This document shows positions 1 through 14,400 of a stretch of 64,000 nt of DNA, piece after piece (position 1 is the first letter of the stretch; each line of letters begins with the position of its first letter). The position numbers were made by a program, and so were the translations under genes. Origin of the DNA: Branchiostoma belcheri (Eukaryota; Chordata; Leptocardii; Amphioxiformes; Branchiostomatidae); NCBI RefSeq assembly GCF_001625305.1, contig NW_017802913.1:563042-627041 (forward strand), in the 5' to 3' direction. Below the pieces are notes generated by a model that saw nothing but the letters and a program-made list of their open reading frames with translations, had not been told where the DNA came from and did no database searches.

Positions 1-860
1 GCTTTTTCATAAGCCGCAAACACTGTATTGTGTTAGGGTTGCCCAGGTCCTTTAAACGAACTTCTTGAAAATTTCAAAGCTATTCTAGAATAGGGGATTA
101 GTTGGTCTTTTATGCCCATACTTTGTTTTTCCATAATATTAAAGCACTTGCTCGTAATCGTGCCTTAAACTATGCCAAATTTCATGTTTTTCACATGTCT
201 AAATCAGGGAAAATGGCCCCGAAACTTGTTTGGCCCGTTACCATGGCAACGATCGGTGCTGACCGGAAAGAAAGCTATTTTGAGGGGTTGTGGGCCAAGT
301 ACTATCACTGTGCAAAGTTTGAGCCAAATCGATTTTTTGACCCCTGCCACCATTGTTTGATCCTTACAGACATTCGCTCTTAAGTTTCCTCAGTGTGATG
401 TGGTGTTGAAAGCAGACCTTCCCAACCTGTACATGTATCACATGTCACTGGTGGGTGCCTACAAAGGAAGGAATCTACATTTGTACCAATGCTGAGCGTT
501 AATTTTTGTTCTTCAATTCAGTCTTATCTGGTATGTAAATAGAGATTAAACTGGCTGAAGAACGGAGGTATAGTTACAGAACTGATATGAAATTTGGTAT
601 AAATCACAGCTGCTAGTACGTGGGACATAAAACATTTGAAAACTTCAACTTGAAAACACTTCCTCTTTGTGATGTATTCAAGCAAGCAATTCAGGCTCTG
701 TGCCTTTGTTTGTGGCTGAAGAGAGGGAATGGAGTAGGACTATTCAATTACATTCTGTATTTCCATTGTGTATTTCCATTGTGACTAGGTGGAAATTCCC
801 TGACTCTCATTTCTAACAGAAGATGACTTCATGGGTTTTTCCTTGACATAACCAGCACTG

Positions 861-907
861 ATTGGCCACTGTCATTAGGGCCTTCCCCTTTTCTTTAAGC
901 TATAAAA
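861..907 (+). promoter_or_regulatory. Gene A promoter: inverted CCAAT box and TATA box
   Basis: ATTGG at 861-865 and TATAAAA at 901-907 sit about 60 bp before the first ATG. The same arrangement, with similar flanks (tgattggc, ttcccctt, taagctataaaag), occurs before gene B, suggesting duplicated promoters. Transcription should start near 930. Confidence 0.55.
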
Positions 908-965
908 GTCACTGTTTAGTAAAAGTCCTGGCAGTGCCTAGTTGTGCTACTGGAAGCACACAATC

Positions 966-2486
966 ATGGAGCCACTGGTAAGCCCTGGTCTTTTCAAACA
1001 TTTGTAACTTAACCGCTAGATCATTGTGTAGGTAATTCTAATCCTAGTCAAGGTATGAAGACTAACATGTTAGATAAATTTACATACTATAATTGCAAGG
1101 CAGACAAGGTGCTTTATCAAGGTCCAACTGTAATTCACAATTTTTACACAGTACTTTTAATTTCACGGTTTGTACAGTCACTATCTGTACTGCAAACTTA
1201 ATTACTGTGAACAAATAACTTGTTGACTTTGTTTTTGCTGCCACTGTAAAAGTATACGTCCACCACCGAGGCCATTTTTCTCAGACTGTGAACTTTTGCT
1301 ACCGTGAACATTAACTGATTTACAGTGATTGGTTCCTGTCAATTGAGCATCAGGCATTTTGGAAGTTAGCTTGTGTCACTTTAGAGGTATAAAAAAGCAC
1401 AAGTTCCCCACAGATTCAATATGTCACAAACTTCAACAGTCTACATTCAGAGGCAACAAATTTGTATTGGAAACAGGGTTTGGCAGCAGGGGAAGGTAAA
1501 AAGCAGAAGTATGAGTCAGACAAAGGAATGGCGCACATTCTGGTCATGCAGGACTGGTGTAACATAGCATGTAACATGATACCACAGGAGCAATGCCTTT
1601 TGAAGGCAGATGTTATGTCATGACTTAGTGTTATACATCTGATACTGCGTTTGTAAGGCCACACTAATTAAGTCAATAATTTCTTGGCTTTCATTTTATA
1701 TTTCTACTGAAAAAATCAAAGAAGCAATGAATAAAATTTGAGTTTTTGCCTAATGAATTTCTATACCGAGGAATTACAAAAAACACCAATGAAAATTATT
1801 TGGTCTGACCCTTGGACACAATTCTTCCCTACAGTATCATTATGATAATAAGATGTACATTTTGTAGATGATCTTGTTTTTCCTGATCAACAAACTGATT
1901 CAGAAGTGTTTTTTTTCAGCTGATGTTTTTGTTTCAAATCATGGGTTCCATTGGTGGTGTAGAGTCTGGAAGCAGTAACAATTGTAGTACTGTTGCTTTA
2001 ATGTTCACAAAAAGGATTCATGTACCAGACAGCATCTACAGTCAACAACAGGTAGGATATAATTTACTAATTAAAGCCTGTCTTGTGACCACACCAAGCA
2101 TCAGCTATTGTCATCCTAGATATAACCTTAATATGACTTAGTCTAGTAGTTAATAAAAATGAAAACTTTCCAGTAAGCAAGCACACATTGGACAAGATGT
2201 GGAAACCATATCATGATCTATAATCAGAAGTTCAACACAACAAAATGAACCATGACTAGTACATGTAATACAAAGTGATAAATATATTGTGAATGGTGCT
2301 ACTTACCATGACCATTATCATCTTCTTCTTGTTCATGACCAATTCCTACAGGCAAGACATGAGCTAGAAACACCTGATCTGACAGCTTATGACAGTACAT
2401 ATGAAGTCACTGTGTCAACATACACCAAGTGGGATGTTGGTCTTCTTGGAGGGCCTCATGACTACATGAAGATATCACGGTACTAG
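966..2486 (+). CDS. Gene A: predicted 92-aa protein, three coding exons
   Basis: Exons 966-977, 1920-2051 and 2352-2486 are all phase 0, with clean gtaagc/ttttttcag and gtagga/cctacag borders. They splice to MEPL, then LMFLFQIMGSIGGVESGSSN..., ending PHDYMKISRY. The first 20 residues are hydrophobic enough to be a weak signal peptide; the rest is polar with a single cysteine. No family is recognised. A TATA promoter lies 60 bp upstream; AATAAA signals are at about 2971 and 3789. The block following its stop is homologous to that after gene B. The model is ab initio. Confidence 0.42.
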
Positions 2487-2488
2487 TG

Positions 2489-2715
2489 TAATATGTCAGT
2501 CTATACTCTGCCCAGGGGTACTTTCTGGCCTGTTACAACAGATTGAGTGCCTACATGATATCTTCTGTGTTCATGTGCTACAGCAGTCCTCCGTAGAAAC
2601 CACTGCTGTAGTGACCACCTCTGTGACAAAGCCGGTGAGGAGACAGTGGATGGCAAGCTTTTCATGGCCTACTAGTAGGTATCTGCTGTTTAAAATACTG
2701 GTTGCGTAGCAGTGG
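2489..2715 (+). repeat. Shared 3' block, copy 1 (after gene A)
   Basis: It begins just after gene A's stop and shares with 18540-18800 and 20350-20600 the phrases ctctgcccaggggtac, tctggcctgttacaa, tctgtgttcatg, gaggagacagtgg and gcgtagcagtggtggtcaaa. It is either a duplicated 3' UTR or a dispersed repeat. Confidence 0.6.
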
Positions 2716-4860
2716 TGGTCAAAAATTGGACAAAAAGACACCAAAAAAAATCAGATCATCAGCAATTGGCCTTTATCTGTCAGGTAATATCTGATCTACT
2801 ATGAAGATTATCCTGGTTTCAAAGCTCAAACAAATTTACAATTTGCTCACCTTTGATTTTAATGATTTCCAAAAATAACAATCCCCATTTGAGTGTAATA
2901 TTACAAATAAGGAAGCCAAAACTATACATGGCACAATATTACACTTGACTACATGTAGTGTTGGGTGACAAATAAAAGTCACCCTACATGTATGTTATGA
3001 AGGTTTTTTCCCCAATTGGCAAAACCAGAGAAACAGCAAAAAGGATGCAGCAAGAGTTATGAATTTCAAAACAATCGATCATAACAATTTGGAGATACTG
3101 AAATGTTGAATTAATGTATTCTTGTGCTAAATCTGATTAATTTGTTGATTCTTTACCCCCAACTTGATGGATAGAGGTTAAAGGCTGTTATAAGAGACAG
3201 CAAGGATGTGTTTTTGCTTGCCTACTTTCTTCATCATGCTGTTTTATCCAGTTATATAATGTGATAAATGCTAAATCACAGTGCTACGTAGTGGTAAGGA
3301 GTTATACATGTATGCCAAGAGTTGTATTGCTTACTTGCTTATGCTCTTATATAGACCCTGTTATATTATGCTATTATGATTGTGATATGGCATGTTATGG
3401 ATGTTAAAATGGTTTGCCTAAAAAGTTTATTGCTCCCTCATATGATGGAAAAGTATTAAAACTGACCCCCTCTACTGGTTAAATAGCTTGTTACATACAA
3501 TTATCCAACATAGTATACATTATTCTTTCAGAATTGTTTTTAATTCGCTTAAGTGTCGCAGCTACAAATATATCTATTTTAAAGATTATGAATGATTGAA
3601 AAATGTTTTTAAAATGTACATATTCTGCGAATTTTAGTATTTGAAGTTAGAATGTTGTAAGTAACAATGTTAATTCAACGTATTTTTCGAAATGTAATAA
3701 CTTAGATAGTCTAACAATTGTAACGTGTTCGCTACTTGTGTACAGACCTCACAATTCAGCCGTGAGGCTGCGATGGGTTTTGGTTTTCAATAAACAATTA
3801 TGGAAGTGTCACCATCAGTTAACATTAACTAATATGCTAACCTTTAACAATGCATACTAGGAGGGATTAGAGTAACTGTTATGATTGAATTTTTAAAAAA
3901 TCAAGATTTATTTGTATTTACAACTGGCTAATGTACACGTGAAAAGTTTTCTAAGGCTCCCAACCACACCTACATTCTATACAGATGAGATGTCCAAATG
4001 TACATGTAAATCACCTACTACTTTCAAAGTAGTTTTTCATATATTAGTAAGTCTTTACAACTGACTGGAGTGCATGCATGGGAATTGTATCATGTGTATG
4101 GTAACAGTTTCCATTACCTACATTGTAAGCTCTGTTAAGCCATCTTCATGCTAAGGTACATTTTTGAGACAAAATTGGGTTAACTTACATGTAAAGTCTT
4201 AGGCAGCAAGAAGAAAGTTAAAGGCTAGAACAGCTAGAATGTCATGTCTACATGTCGTGTAACTACTACTTGTCATACAAATGACAAAAAACATTTTAAT
4301 TTAGTGAAAACATTATGTATGAAGTGTGTAAAAGTACAAAAGGTAGATGACTCTGTTACATGTTATCTGCATACAGGCCTGAAAATGCCTTTCAGATGTC
4401 ATGCTTGTGAACATTTCAGTGAAAACTTACTGATATTAAATTTTGTACCTGGATGGATACAAAATATGAAACGAAATTACTGGGCGTTGTTTCATAACAC
4501 ATTATACATATAACGTGCCTTTCACAATAAAGCAGAATTAACAGGACCAGTGGTTTTCTTGAGTCCTTTGTTGTCAACTTACATTTGTTAGTCTTCACAA
4601 CCCAGTACGATTTTTGCTCAATATGGTTACTGTTAATAATGCATGTTTTCTGCAGCCACATGCAATGCAAACTGCATTTTCCTTTTCAAAAATGAATGAT
4701 GTTGACTTCAAACATTTATAGCTAAATCACAATTACAGTGAGTATCATTGTGTTACAGGCAGCAGTGTGTTTCTCTCAAGGTCCTTTGTGAAGTCAGGTA
4801 AACAATAAAGCAGGTGTGTACACCTGAGAAACAGATCACATGACCACAGGTAGAAAGTCC
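2716..4860. other. AT-rich interval between genes A and B
   Basis: No exon-like ORF is convincing. It holds AATAAA signals at about 2971 and 3789-3794 that could end gene A, many short ORFs with no family features, and several TACATGTA words. Nothing else recognised. Confidence 0.4.
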
Positions 4861-4921
4861 CTGCAACCTGTTTCTAAAAATAGACATGAGTCATTGGACT
4901 TTCCATGACACCTGTGCTCTG

Positions 4922-4960
4922 ATTGGCTTGCTAGACTGGGGATTCCCCTTAGCTATAAAA
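4922..4960 (+). promoter_or_regulatory. Gene B promoter: inverted CCAAT box and TATA box
   Basis: ATTGG at 4922-4926 and TATAAAA at 4954-4960 precede a probable start near 4985. A non-coding first exon would end at 5030 (gctcgag/gtaagc). The region resembles the gene A promoter. Confidence 0.55.
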
Positions 4961-5482
4961 GCAACAGAACAACCGCCATCTTTCTCTTTGCTGTTGGACC
5001 CTGCCAGGGGAAGGACACAAGGAGCTCGAGGTAAGCAATCAGTCATTTCTCATGCTGCTAATTAATAATAAGTTGAACATGAACAATGCACTTGATGGCA
5101 TAGCATGTAATATTAGCCATACTTGCAATTCCAGCATTGCCAGTTATATTGGCATTTGACATGCAGGATACCATTTCAAGGGGAGCAGTCAGTAAGGTGG
5201 CCTGTTATGTGAGCGTTATTTAGTCTTGAAGCTAAAGGTCACCCCTACTTGATACATGTTGTGTGTTGGGTTGTTTATTAACTGTTCACCGCATTTTGCA
5301 CAGTCATTCAGTTTTCTCAACAACGTTTTTTTTAATAACGTGGGTAAAGTACAGACGACCTGCTCTGCTTTCAGGAACTGTATTTACTTTCTCATACCGT
5401 TGTTACTATGAATACCATGTTTGTTCAAGCAAATTCAATGTACACAGTATGTCACATGATCCTTCTCTACAGGTCAATAATC

Positions 5483-8400
5483 ATGGGGGCTACATGTATT
5501 TTCGGAAGACCTGATGACTTAGATTCTGATTTTTCCAGTCAATTTGCACCTGGAAGGAGGTAACTATATTGTAAATTATAATGAAACTAGAGTTCCACGA
5601 TCTCATACCTTCGCCAAATGATGGTAATCTGTTTATGACTGGCAAAGTAAAGATTATTCCTCCTGATTATGCAAATATGATCCTCATTTGCATGAATTAT
5701 ATCTATTAAGTTGCTCATATTCCCCACCAAAAGACAGCATTATCTTTAACAAAGAAATCCATTCTATCATTTCCTCATAAATTATGCAAATGAAGTCCTT
5801 ATTTGAATAAGTTATGTTTGACTGCTACAATATTTAATTAATTTCTTACATCATTTTCACCTATAATTTGATATTATCAACCAATCCAGATGTACAAAAT
5901 GTAAGGTTGCTGAGATATGTGGATTGGAACTTGAAATCCAGAATTAAACTTGTAACATGTGTTAACAGTTAAGAGCATTAACATATAGACTAACACACAT
6001 GTGCAACAAGAATCAGTCTAGAAGATCCAGACCACAAGAAGTAGACCCTCCCAGTGAGAGAATAAATAAGGAGCAGAACATCACTTCATCTGTGGCTCAT
6101 CACTGAATGGCTGAGTACGCCCAAGAAGACAAAGATCCCACTTCTGACACCATGGAATAAGTCTCTGTTATATATAATGAACATGAAGAGTTCAAACATT
6201 CCTATCCAGCTACGGAGAGTGGAAATTTCAGAAAATATATAATATGGAAAACCAGCAAGATAATCTTAGGCTATAACTTTTGCCTATTAAAACCGCCATG
6301 ATTTTCTTTCCAGAAGATGGAGTCGATCTGGGACCTACATGTAGAGAGGGATGGACACAGAAATTATTGTACAGTTGCAATAATGACCCATGGTACATGT
6401 ATGTGTCTTTACAGGGTAATGTGTAATTTACTTCATCATTGTTTTCTGATTCTGTTCTTGACACTAACAACCTAGTACCAAGTTTCATGACAATGTATAT
6501 ACAGCTTCATGAGTTATGCTGTTCACAAACAGTCAAACTCTACTAAAAACATATTAACCATCTTGGCGAAGGTAATAAAAAAATGGCCTTTCACTACAAT
6601 ATGGCCATGACAGCAAAAAGGTCATCAATAGGTTATGAAACCCCCTAGGAATGTTTTTTTCTGGGTACATCCTGGGTACATCTCCTACATCCCAATCCTA
6701 AAAATAGTCTTTTGGGACATAGTTTACTTCATATTTGATTCTAGCTAGTATATTTTTCATCGTTACGCCATGTTGATTTGATTATATGGATGACATCCGA
6801 GCGCACATGAATTTTCGGCCATTTCCAAAAAAAAAAAAAGTTTTCAACCATACTGTAAATCGTACAAAACAGTTTGCAAAATGAGCAAAAATATACCATA
6901 AGTTACAAAAAAAATTAATAAAAACTATACCAATGTCGTAGAATGCCAAAATCAAACGAAAAAAGACGAAATTGTAAAGAAATGAACTTGAAGACTAGAT
7001 TATTCGCCAAACCATATTCTGTGCCATTTGCTCAACCCTCATGACCACGTAGATTTCATAATGAAAAGAACTTTTTTTTTTGCACAACTTTTTTTTTTAT
7101 TCGCACGCGCGCATCAGTTTTGGGGCTCCCGGAGGATGTCATCCATATAATCAAATCAACATGGCCTTACACATTAAGTCAACCTAAACTCATCACTGTG
7201 AGTATTCCAACTAAAATAATCAAACTGAGAGAAATCATACTTCAGTCCATCAATCTTAATCAAACAGAATATTACAAAATAAATAAATAAAGAGAGTCAC
7301 ACATTGCACATTTGTACCATCATTACAACTGACAAGTCTACATATTAGCTAAATCTTAGCTGAAGTGTTCAGCATCTACTGGTACATACAAAATATAATA
7401 ATTATCATTATAATAATTACAGAATTTCTTACCTCCCCTTATCAGCTGCAGGAAGGCTTAAAAACCTGAAGGTATGACATATACGATCATTGCCTAAATG
7501 ATTCTATCTTTGAACAACTGTTGCATGTCACCCTCTAGTTTGAAAAAAAGCTATAAGTTACATACAATGTAAATCGACAGAGTGACAACCAAATGACTTT
7601 CTCTCACATGTAATTGAATGTTATCATGAAAGTTTATCTGAGTGTGTTGGTACTTACATGTAAAAAGGTAAAACTTTTGGTCCAACACAAAAAATTCTCT
7701 CACCTAAAGCTTTCGACCAGCTGGTCTTCCTCAGTAGACTGACCCAGTGAAGCTTTTAACTGTACACAATTATGTACTTGTAAGAACGTACATGGTTAGC
7801 ATAGTTTTGCAAAAATAAGGTCAACATTTGGCCAGAGGAGTGTGGTAACATTTATCGTCCCTAAATTTTAATTTCTTGACTAGAATTTACTACTTTTCAC
7901 CCTCCATTGAGTCTGGCAGAGACTAGCCTTGTGACAGAAAAGATTACATTGTAAGTTACATGCAAATTTGTCATAGCCTCACTTGTTATTTCTTATCATC
8001 TGATTCTACAGAAATGTACTGCTGAAGCAGAGAGGTGCACCAGAGGTAATGCCACTTTTACTAGATTTCAATTTGGCCTCTATAATAATTATAATCACAA
8101 AATAATGGCCTTTCACTTGACTCAATGGCAGCAGAATGGTCATCAGATTTCACCAGACTGAGTATGAAACTCACTCCCTAGGAATCTTAATAAAACAGAA
8201 TATTACAAAATAATGCATAGAGAGTCACATTTGCACATTTGTACATTATTACAACTGACAAGTCTACAAAGCAAATCTCAGCTAACTGAAGTGTTCAGCA
8301 TCTACTTGTACAAATTAAAGTCATACAAAATATAGAATTTCTTACCTCTACTTTGTATGTTGCAGCAAGGCTAAAAGAACTCAAAAGAATCAAGGTAAGA

Positions 8401-11400
8401 TGTTCATGTACATGATTCTGTATGACTATGATTGACCAGCACTGATATTATGAACAAACTAGAGTTCGGAGGACTCATGCCTTTGACAGTGTGATATTGT
8501 TTTGGTGGGTGTTGTGTGTGTTATATATATAGTGTAGGTTTTTTGAAGATGATTATTGTGTACAGTAGTGTTATAGTGGTCAGAGAGTCCTTTTGTGAAT
8601 GAAACAACATACTATTTCTCAAGCCTGTACCATGTCTATTACGGATCATAGAATTCGGCAAAAAAAGAAGAGACAATTGGCCTGGGAGTCTTGGGAGAAT
8701 TGGGAGTCTTGCCGCGAAAGGTTGTTTTCTTCCCTCCTGGCCATTGTGTATAAAAAGCACATCCCTGCTGGGGCACTCTTGGCCCAGGGGCACTCTTGGC
8801 CGGGGCAATGTTGTTTCAACATCATCATCATCATGATGTTTGCTTCAACAAACATTCAAAGAAAATATTTTCCCAGGAAAGCCATTGTTGACAGCTTCCT
8901 GTCTGTAACTTGTTGTTTTAACCTAGATATAAAGCCAAAGCAAGACTTCGCCTGCCCTTACAAATGTTCAATCACCAAAAGCATTTTGGAAGTTCCAACA
9001 TCAACTCTCATAAATGTTGCTATGTTTAATGCAAGTGATACTATGTTTGTCAAGTGATACTCAAGTGTCCATAGTTTTCAATGTACAGTTTTGTCTATCA
9101 AATCAATAAGCAGTTTTGCAATGTAGATGGTAGATCCATACAAACTTTCAAGTTCTTTACTTGTACAGCTGGACAGATGAAATATGAATGTATAAATTGG
9201 TTACGATGCTGCTGCTGAAAGTATTAGTGCATGTTAAAGATCGTAAACAGTTATGATGTGTTTCTACAGGCAATGGAGTGGCTGAGAAGAGGTAATACCA
9301 CATTGACTTTTACTAGATTTCCATTTGGCATCTTGAAATTTTGAATACTTGAATAAAGAAGCATAATATCACAAAATAATCATGGCCTTTCACTGCACTA
9401 TGGCACCATGGTAGCATCGGTCATCGGATTATGAAACCTCCGTAGTAATGTTACAGAAACATACTGGGTACTTCATATTTGACTGAAGAGAGGAGTAAGA
9501 TAATTTTTTCTAGGGGATCTCTAGCGTGGCTTGCTGGATAGAATTTTACATGAAACGATGGTCTCTCATCATGACTGTCTTTTCGTCTACATCTTGCAAT
9601 AAAACTTCATCAGATCAATCAGATTATCTCAATCTCCAGTTAGATCTGTCCTTCTTTCAGGCCATTCTTTGTGAAATGTAAAAGAATGTCCCACCACCCA
9701 AGCCAGCCATGCAGTTCCACAGGACTTCTGGCTGCCTACGCCCTGTGTAGAATATGCAACATTCCACCTTACTGAGCCTGTAGTCTCCCTTTCATTTGGG
9801 CTTTCCCACGTGATATTATATACATTGTATACATGTAGGCGTTAGGCATACTTGATCTGAAGTGTGCAATGCTAACCTATGATGACCGGAGATAATTGCC
9901 CGGAATCTTGCCAGCCTTTCCTAACTCCCTCCAAACATACCGGCCTTCAACCTATCATCCTATGGGCACCAATCTGGCGTCTACAATCGAGCCAACATAC
10001 CTGATTTTCCTCAACGGCTTCACAAATTCACAGAGGCGCTGAAGGAATTCGTCAAGAGCTACCCCGAGATCATAGTGTGGGATCACAGACATGTATGGAG
10101 ATGCAACCCAAACAACTTTGCGCCTGACGGCCTACATGTACACTTGTCCGATCTAAGAAACCTCCGGTTTTACAAGATTGTCCATGGAGCATTAGACAGC
10201 TAATTGAAACACATTTCAATCGTCTTTAACTTGTCTTCTTTAGAACGCTTGATGGGTATAAACGCATTTCAAACAAAAAAACATCTTCTCTTTTCTCATC
10301 TCAATTTGTGCCCAATTGGCCATTTTTCTCCCTCTATTCTCTGTTCGTACACGCACATGTGTACATGTACGTAGTCTCTGTTTTTTGCACAGTTAGGCTT
10401 GTATTGGCCGGGTTGTTAACATGAAAAACATGACTCAATATATTTGAGACAATTTCTATTCTACCCCATGCCTTTGCAAATTTTGATATAAGTCTTGATA
10501 ACTTATTCAAAAAGTTTCTTTATACACAGCAAGTGCCAAATAGTATGTAGAGATTGCATACAATGTTAAAAAATGTTAATATTCATTATTTATCATTCTT
10601 TCACAGTTACAGTGTGGTTTGGTGGAGGAAAGTCATCATTTAGCAATTATAGTCTTCAGGTAACAATACTGATTTATCGAATATTATTGCAAAGTCAACT
10701 TTTGGTTAGGCCATGTTCACTTGCTCTCTTCATTTTCATTCTGTGCATGTACATTTAATATTCCTGTGTATGTCCTCAAAATTGTCATCAATGTTTGAGC
10801 AATTCTAACTGTGAACTGCAAATCTTAAGGACATTTGGAACCTCTAACAAAAAGCTATGTTAAAATGGCAATATCAGGCAATATTCCAAAGTCCATAGTT
10901 TTCAATGTAAGCCATGTTGGAGCGCTTTTCAGCATGTACTACAGACATTCAGGATCTTTGCTTGATATAAGTTGTACAGCTTTACAAACATAATTACAGC
11001 TACAGTAACTGTACATCAAAGTGAAAATTAGTGGTGCAAAAATGTTACAGACTGTTACTTCTAATACTTAAAAATTATATCTTTTTACAGGTTTACAGAT
11101 TTACACAAAATGCATTCCACAGAGTGAGTGAAGGGAGAGGTAATGTCAATTTTACTCTACATTGTACCTTGATTTTCTATCTTTGTTTTTCTTTAGCTCA
11201 ATTTTTTTCAAATTGAAGCTACGCTCAATCAGTTACCCACTAGAGATACACCAAGAGAAACATTCTTTAAGTTCCTATATATTTAAAGTAGGCAAAGAAG
11301 AAAGGAAGATATTGTCCTATGGCATTCCATAGTTTCATGCGCAACTAGCACTGGTGGAGTAGATAGCAAACATCAGCTCATTGTTCTCCTTTTTATGTTG

Positions 11401-14400
11401 CAGGATGGCAGGCAAACCTTCAGACGGTAGGACACATATCAACTACTGATGATATAACACTGGTCACCTCAATTTTGGAATGTCACTTTCCGAATTTTGA
11501 GACAGCTATGTTGAAACCCCTGATTTTCAACTTTGTTATTCCTGGATGTACAGTGAACTTTTGCATGCCATTGGAAAGATCATGCTATCTTCAGTACCAG
11601 GTTGCTTTTTTTATGGTCAGAATGTACAAATTTATCAAGATATTTGACTTTAAAAATTGCAAGCCTGGCGGTCTAGAACACACACCGTCATGCCCAGGCA
11701 CTTAGCCTGGCAGTCCTAAACTTTAGCCCGCGGCCTGAGTTAGCCAGCCCGCATCCAGACCGCATCCAATTAGCCTCATGAACACCCCATGAAAACCACT
11801 GAATTAATGAGAATTCACATTTTCACACCTGTGTAATTAACAAGTTTGTGATAAATTCATGAGAGGTCTGGGCTCAATGGTTAGCCCGCGGGCCTGAACA
11901 GGCCTGTCGGTCTGTGGACAGGCTGGGCTGATGATTAGGCCTTATGATAGAGAACCTTCAGACTTTAAACACCAAACAGAAAGTGGGAAACAAAAATATG
12001 CTTCCAAATTGTAGTTAAAGAGTTTGGTTAAAGGGGTTGGTGGGCCCTGAAGGAGGCAGTTTACATCCAGGGCCCACCAACCCTCTCTGAACCGTGATGG
12101 TGGGAGATACCGTCTTCCCGCCACTTTTGATGCACTCCTGACGTCATCACGTTTCCGACTTCCGGAAAGTCAGCGATTGCATCACAAATCTGACGAAGGT
12201 TGACGGGTTCAGCCGAAAATTTATGGTGAGTTCTCCTTATTGTGTTGGAACAAGTCAAACTCTTTAACTATGTATTCCACCAACACAGATGAGCTTTCAT
12301 TCGAATGCTTCCAAATTGATGCTTCCAGATTGATGATGGTTTACACTTCACTTCATATCACTTCATATTAATAAACACCCTTCACATTTTCAGCTAATAT
12401 TTTCAATAAGTGATTACATATTATTGACAAGTATGATGTACAGGTATGAATGATGATAACTTTCATGAATATTCATTTTGAACATTTTCTGCAAAAGCTT
12501 CAGAAATTTCTACTGGAAGAATTTTTCCTGTACATGGGAAGAATTGTTCTGCTATTAAGACTGCAAAAAGTCTCTTTCTAGTAGAAAGCTTTTTGAACAT
12601 GTTTGAGGAGGTGGATTTTGCTCCTGCTGTGCTACCTGGGCTGATACCTGGGCGGGGTGTAACATTTGTGTAACGGTTATGACTAAAAAAGATCAGATAG
12701 CATCATAAAAGACCCTTGTCTCAGCAAGAACACTTCATATTAGACCTGATTGGTTGTGGTGTTGGAAGCCAACTTTTGAGGACACTTCATGGTCACTTAC
12801 AGTTTCTGTTTGGCAGGTATAGTCCAATCTGTCCTACTATGGATGGGCAACTCCCCTGGCCAAATCCCTTTGAAACATCATGGGGGTAGAAATTTATCTT
12901 TTTTTTTAAAGAATGAAGACTTGGCTAAGTACAGGTCACAACAAAACAAGATGAATGGACATGGTTAACAGATAAACAATAACTCCATGGAAACATTTAA
13001 ATCAAAAGGAAAATATTTGGAGTTTTAGTGCCATAATCCTGCCATGTATAAGCCTCAGCCGATGTACACTGAAAACATAAAAAGCAAGGAATCGATCCTC
13101 AATTTGCAACATGAACTTGCTTTCAGTGCAAGGAGTTGTACAATGCTTTAGGAAATTCATGTTACATTTTCTTTTGTAATTATTCTGTTCCTGCACCTTT
13201 GTCATGCGGGTCATACCTCAGGTCACCTATTGTTCCAGGCATGCAAATGACCACTGTCCAATTATCAAATTAGAGAGTCTGGTCGGGCTACCCTGACATG
13301 GGTGCACTGGCACTGGCTCAATAGCCCGAAAAAATACTAGTATCCTATCAGAAAATCTCATGACATTGTAATGACAGTGTCAGATGGCCTGGGTTCACAC
13401 GCTGAGAACCATGTCTTGGCCAAATCTTTCTATCCCACAACTAGTTTGTAGTGTCATGATTAGATTAGATTTAGATTATGAACAAAAATTAATGATGAGA
13501 ATCTTTACAGGATTTGTAATAAGTCTAAATTACAATTTAATTGGAAGTGCTTGCCCAAGGCCTAGAGTCAATTCTATATTGCTATATTCCACATTACAAA
13601 TTGTAACCATTTCGAAAAAAAAACACAATGTTTCTTGATAATTTCAAAGTATGATTTTAAAAAAGTAGAAAATTTTCTAATTGTTACAATATTTGTGAAA
13701 CATCTCAAATAGGTTATATATATAATGAAAAGAGCTGTTCATTCAGTTTGGATATTTCCCAAAAATTTAGGAACAGAACGTAAAATGCTTGTACAGCGCA
13801 GGATGTACATGTATGATAGCAGACCAGGTAGCCTGGGTATAAGAAACAGGGGCGAGCTGTAGCGCCTATAACCCCCCCACTGTTACATGGGTACCAGACT
13901 GCTGCCAGGCTAGCTCCTTGGCTCCTGGAGGGCCAACATTTGCCCAAGGAAATGTCACCATAGAGTGATAATAGACATCCCTCAATAAGCCTATGAATTA
14001 CATTGTAAAGGCTTGTTATCCCCTAGACACAAAGAACACAGTTTNNNNNNNNNNNNNNNNNNNNNNNNNNNNNNNNNNNNNNNNNNNNNNNNNNNNNNNN
14101 NNNNNNNNNNNNNNNNNNNNNNNNNNNNNNNNNNNNNNNNNNNNNNNNNNNNNNNNNNNNNNNNNNNNNNNNNNNNNNNNNNNNNNNNNNNNNNNNNNNN
14201 NNNNNNNNNNNNNNNNNNNNNNNNNNNNNNNNNNNNNNNNNNNNNNNNNNNNNNNNNNNNNNNNNNNNNNNNNNNNNNNNNNNNNNNNNNNNNNNNNNNN
14301 NNNNNNNNNNNNNNNNNNNNNNNNNNNNNNNNNNNNNNNNNNNNNNNNNNNNNNNNNNNNNNNNNNNNNNNNNNNNNNNNNNNNNNNNNNNNNNNNNNNN

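Noticed and set aside
6312-6440. Possible additional gene B exon after ctttccag
   Set aside because: Lies within the actagagttc repeat and gives no phase that links the ATG exon to 7452.
8599-9057. 152-codon plus-strand ORF in gene B intron
   Set aside because: Composition and content (ESWENWESC, poly-I/M) look random; no splice support and no family.
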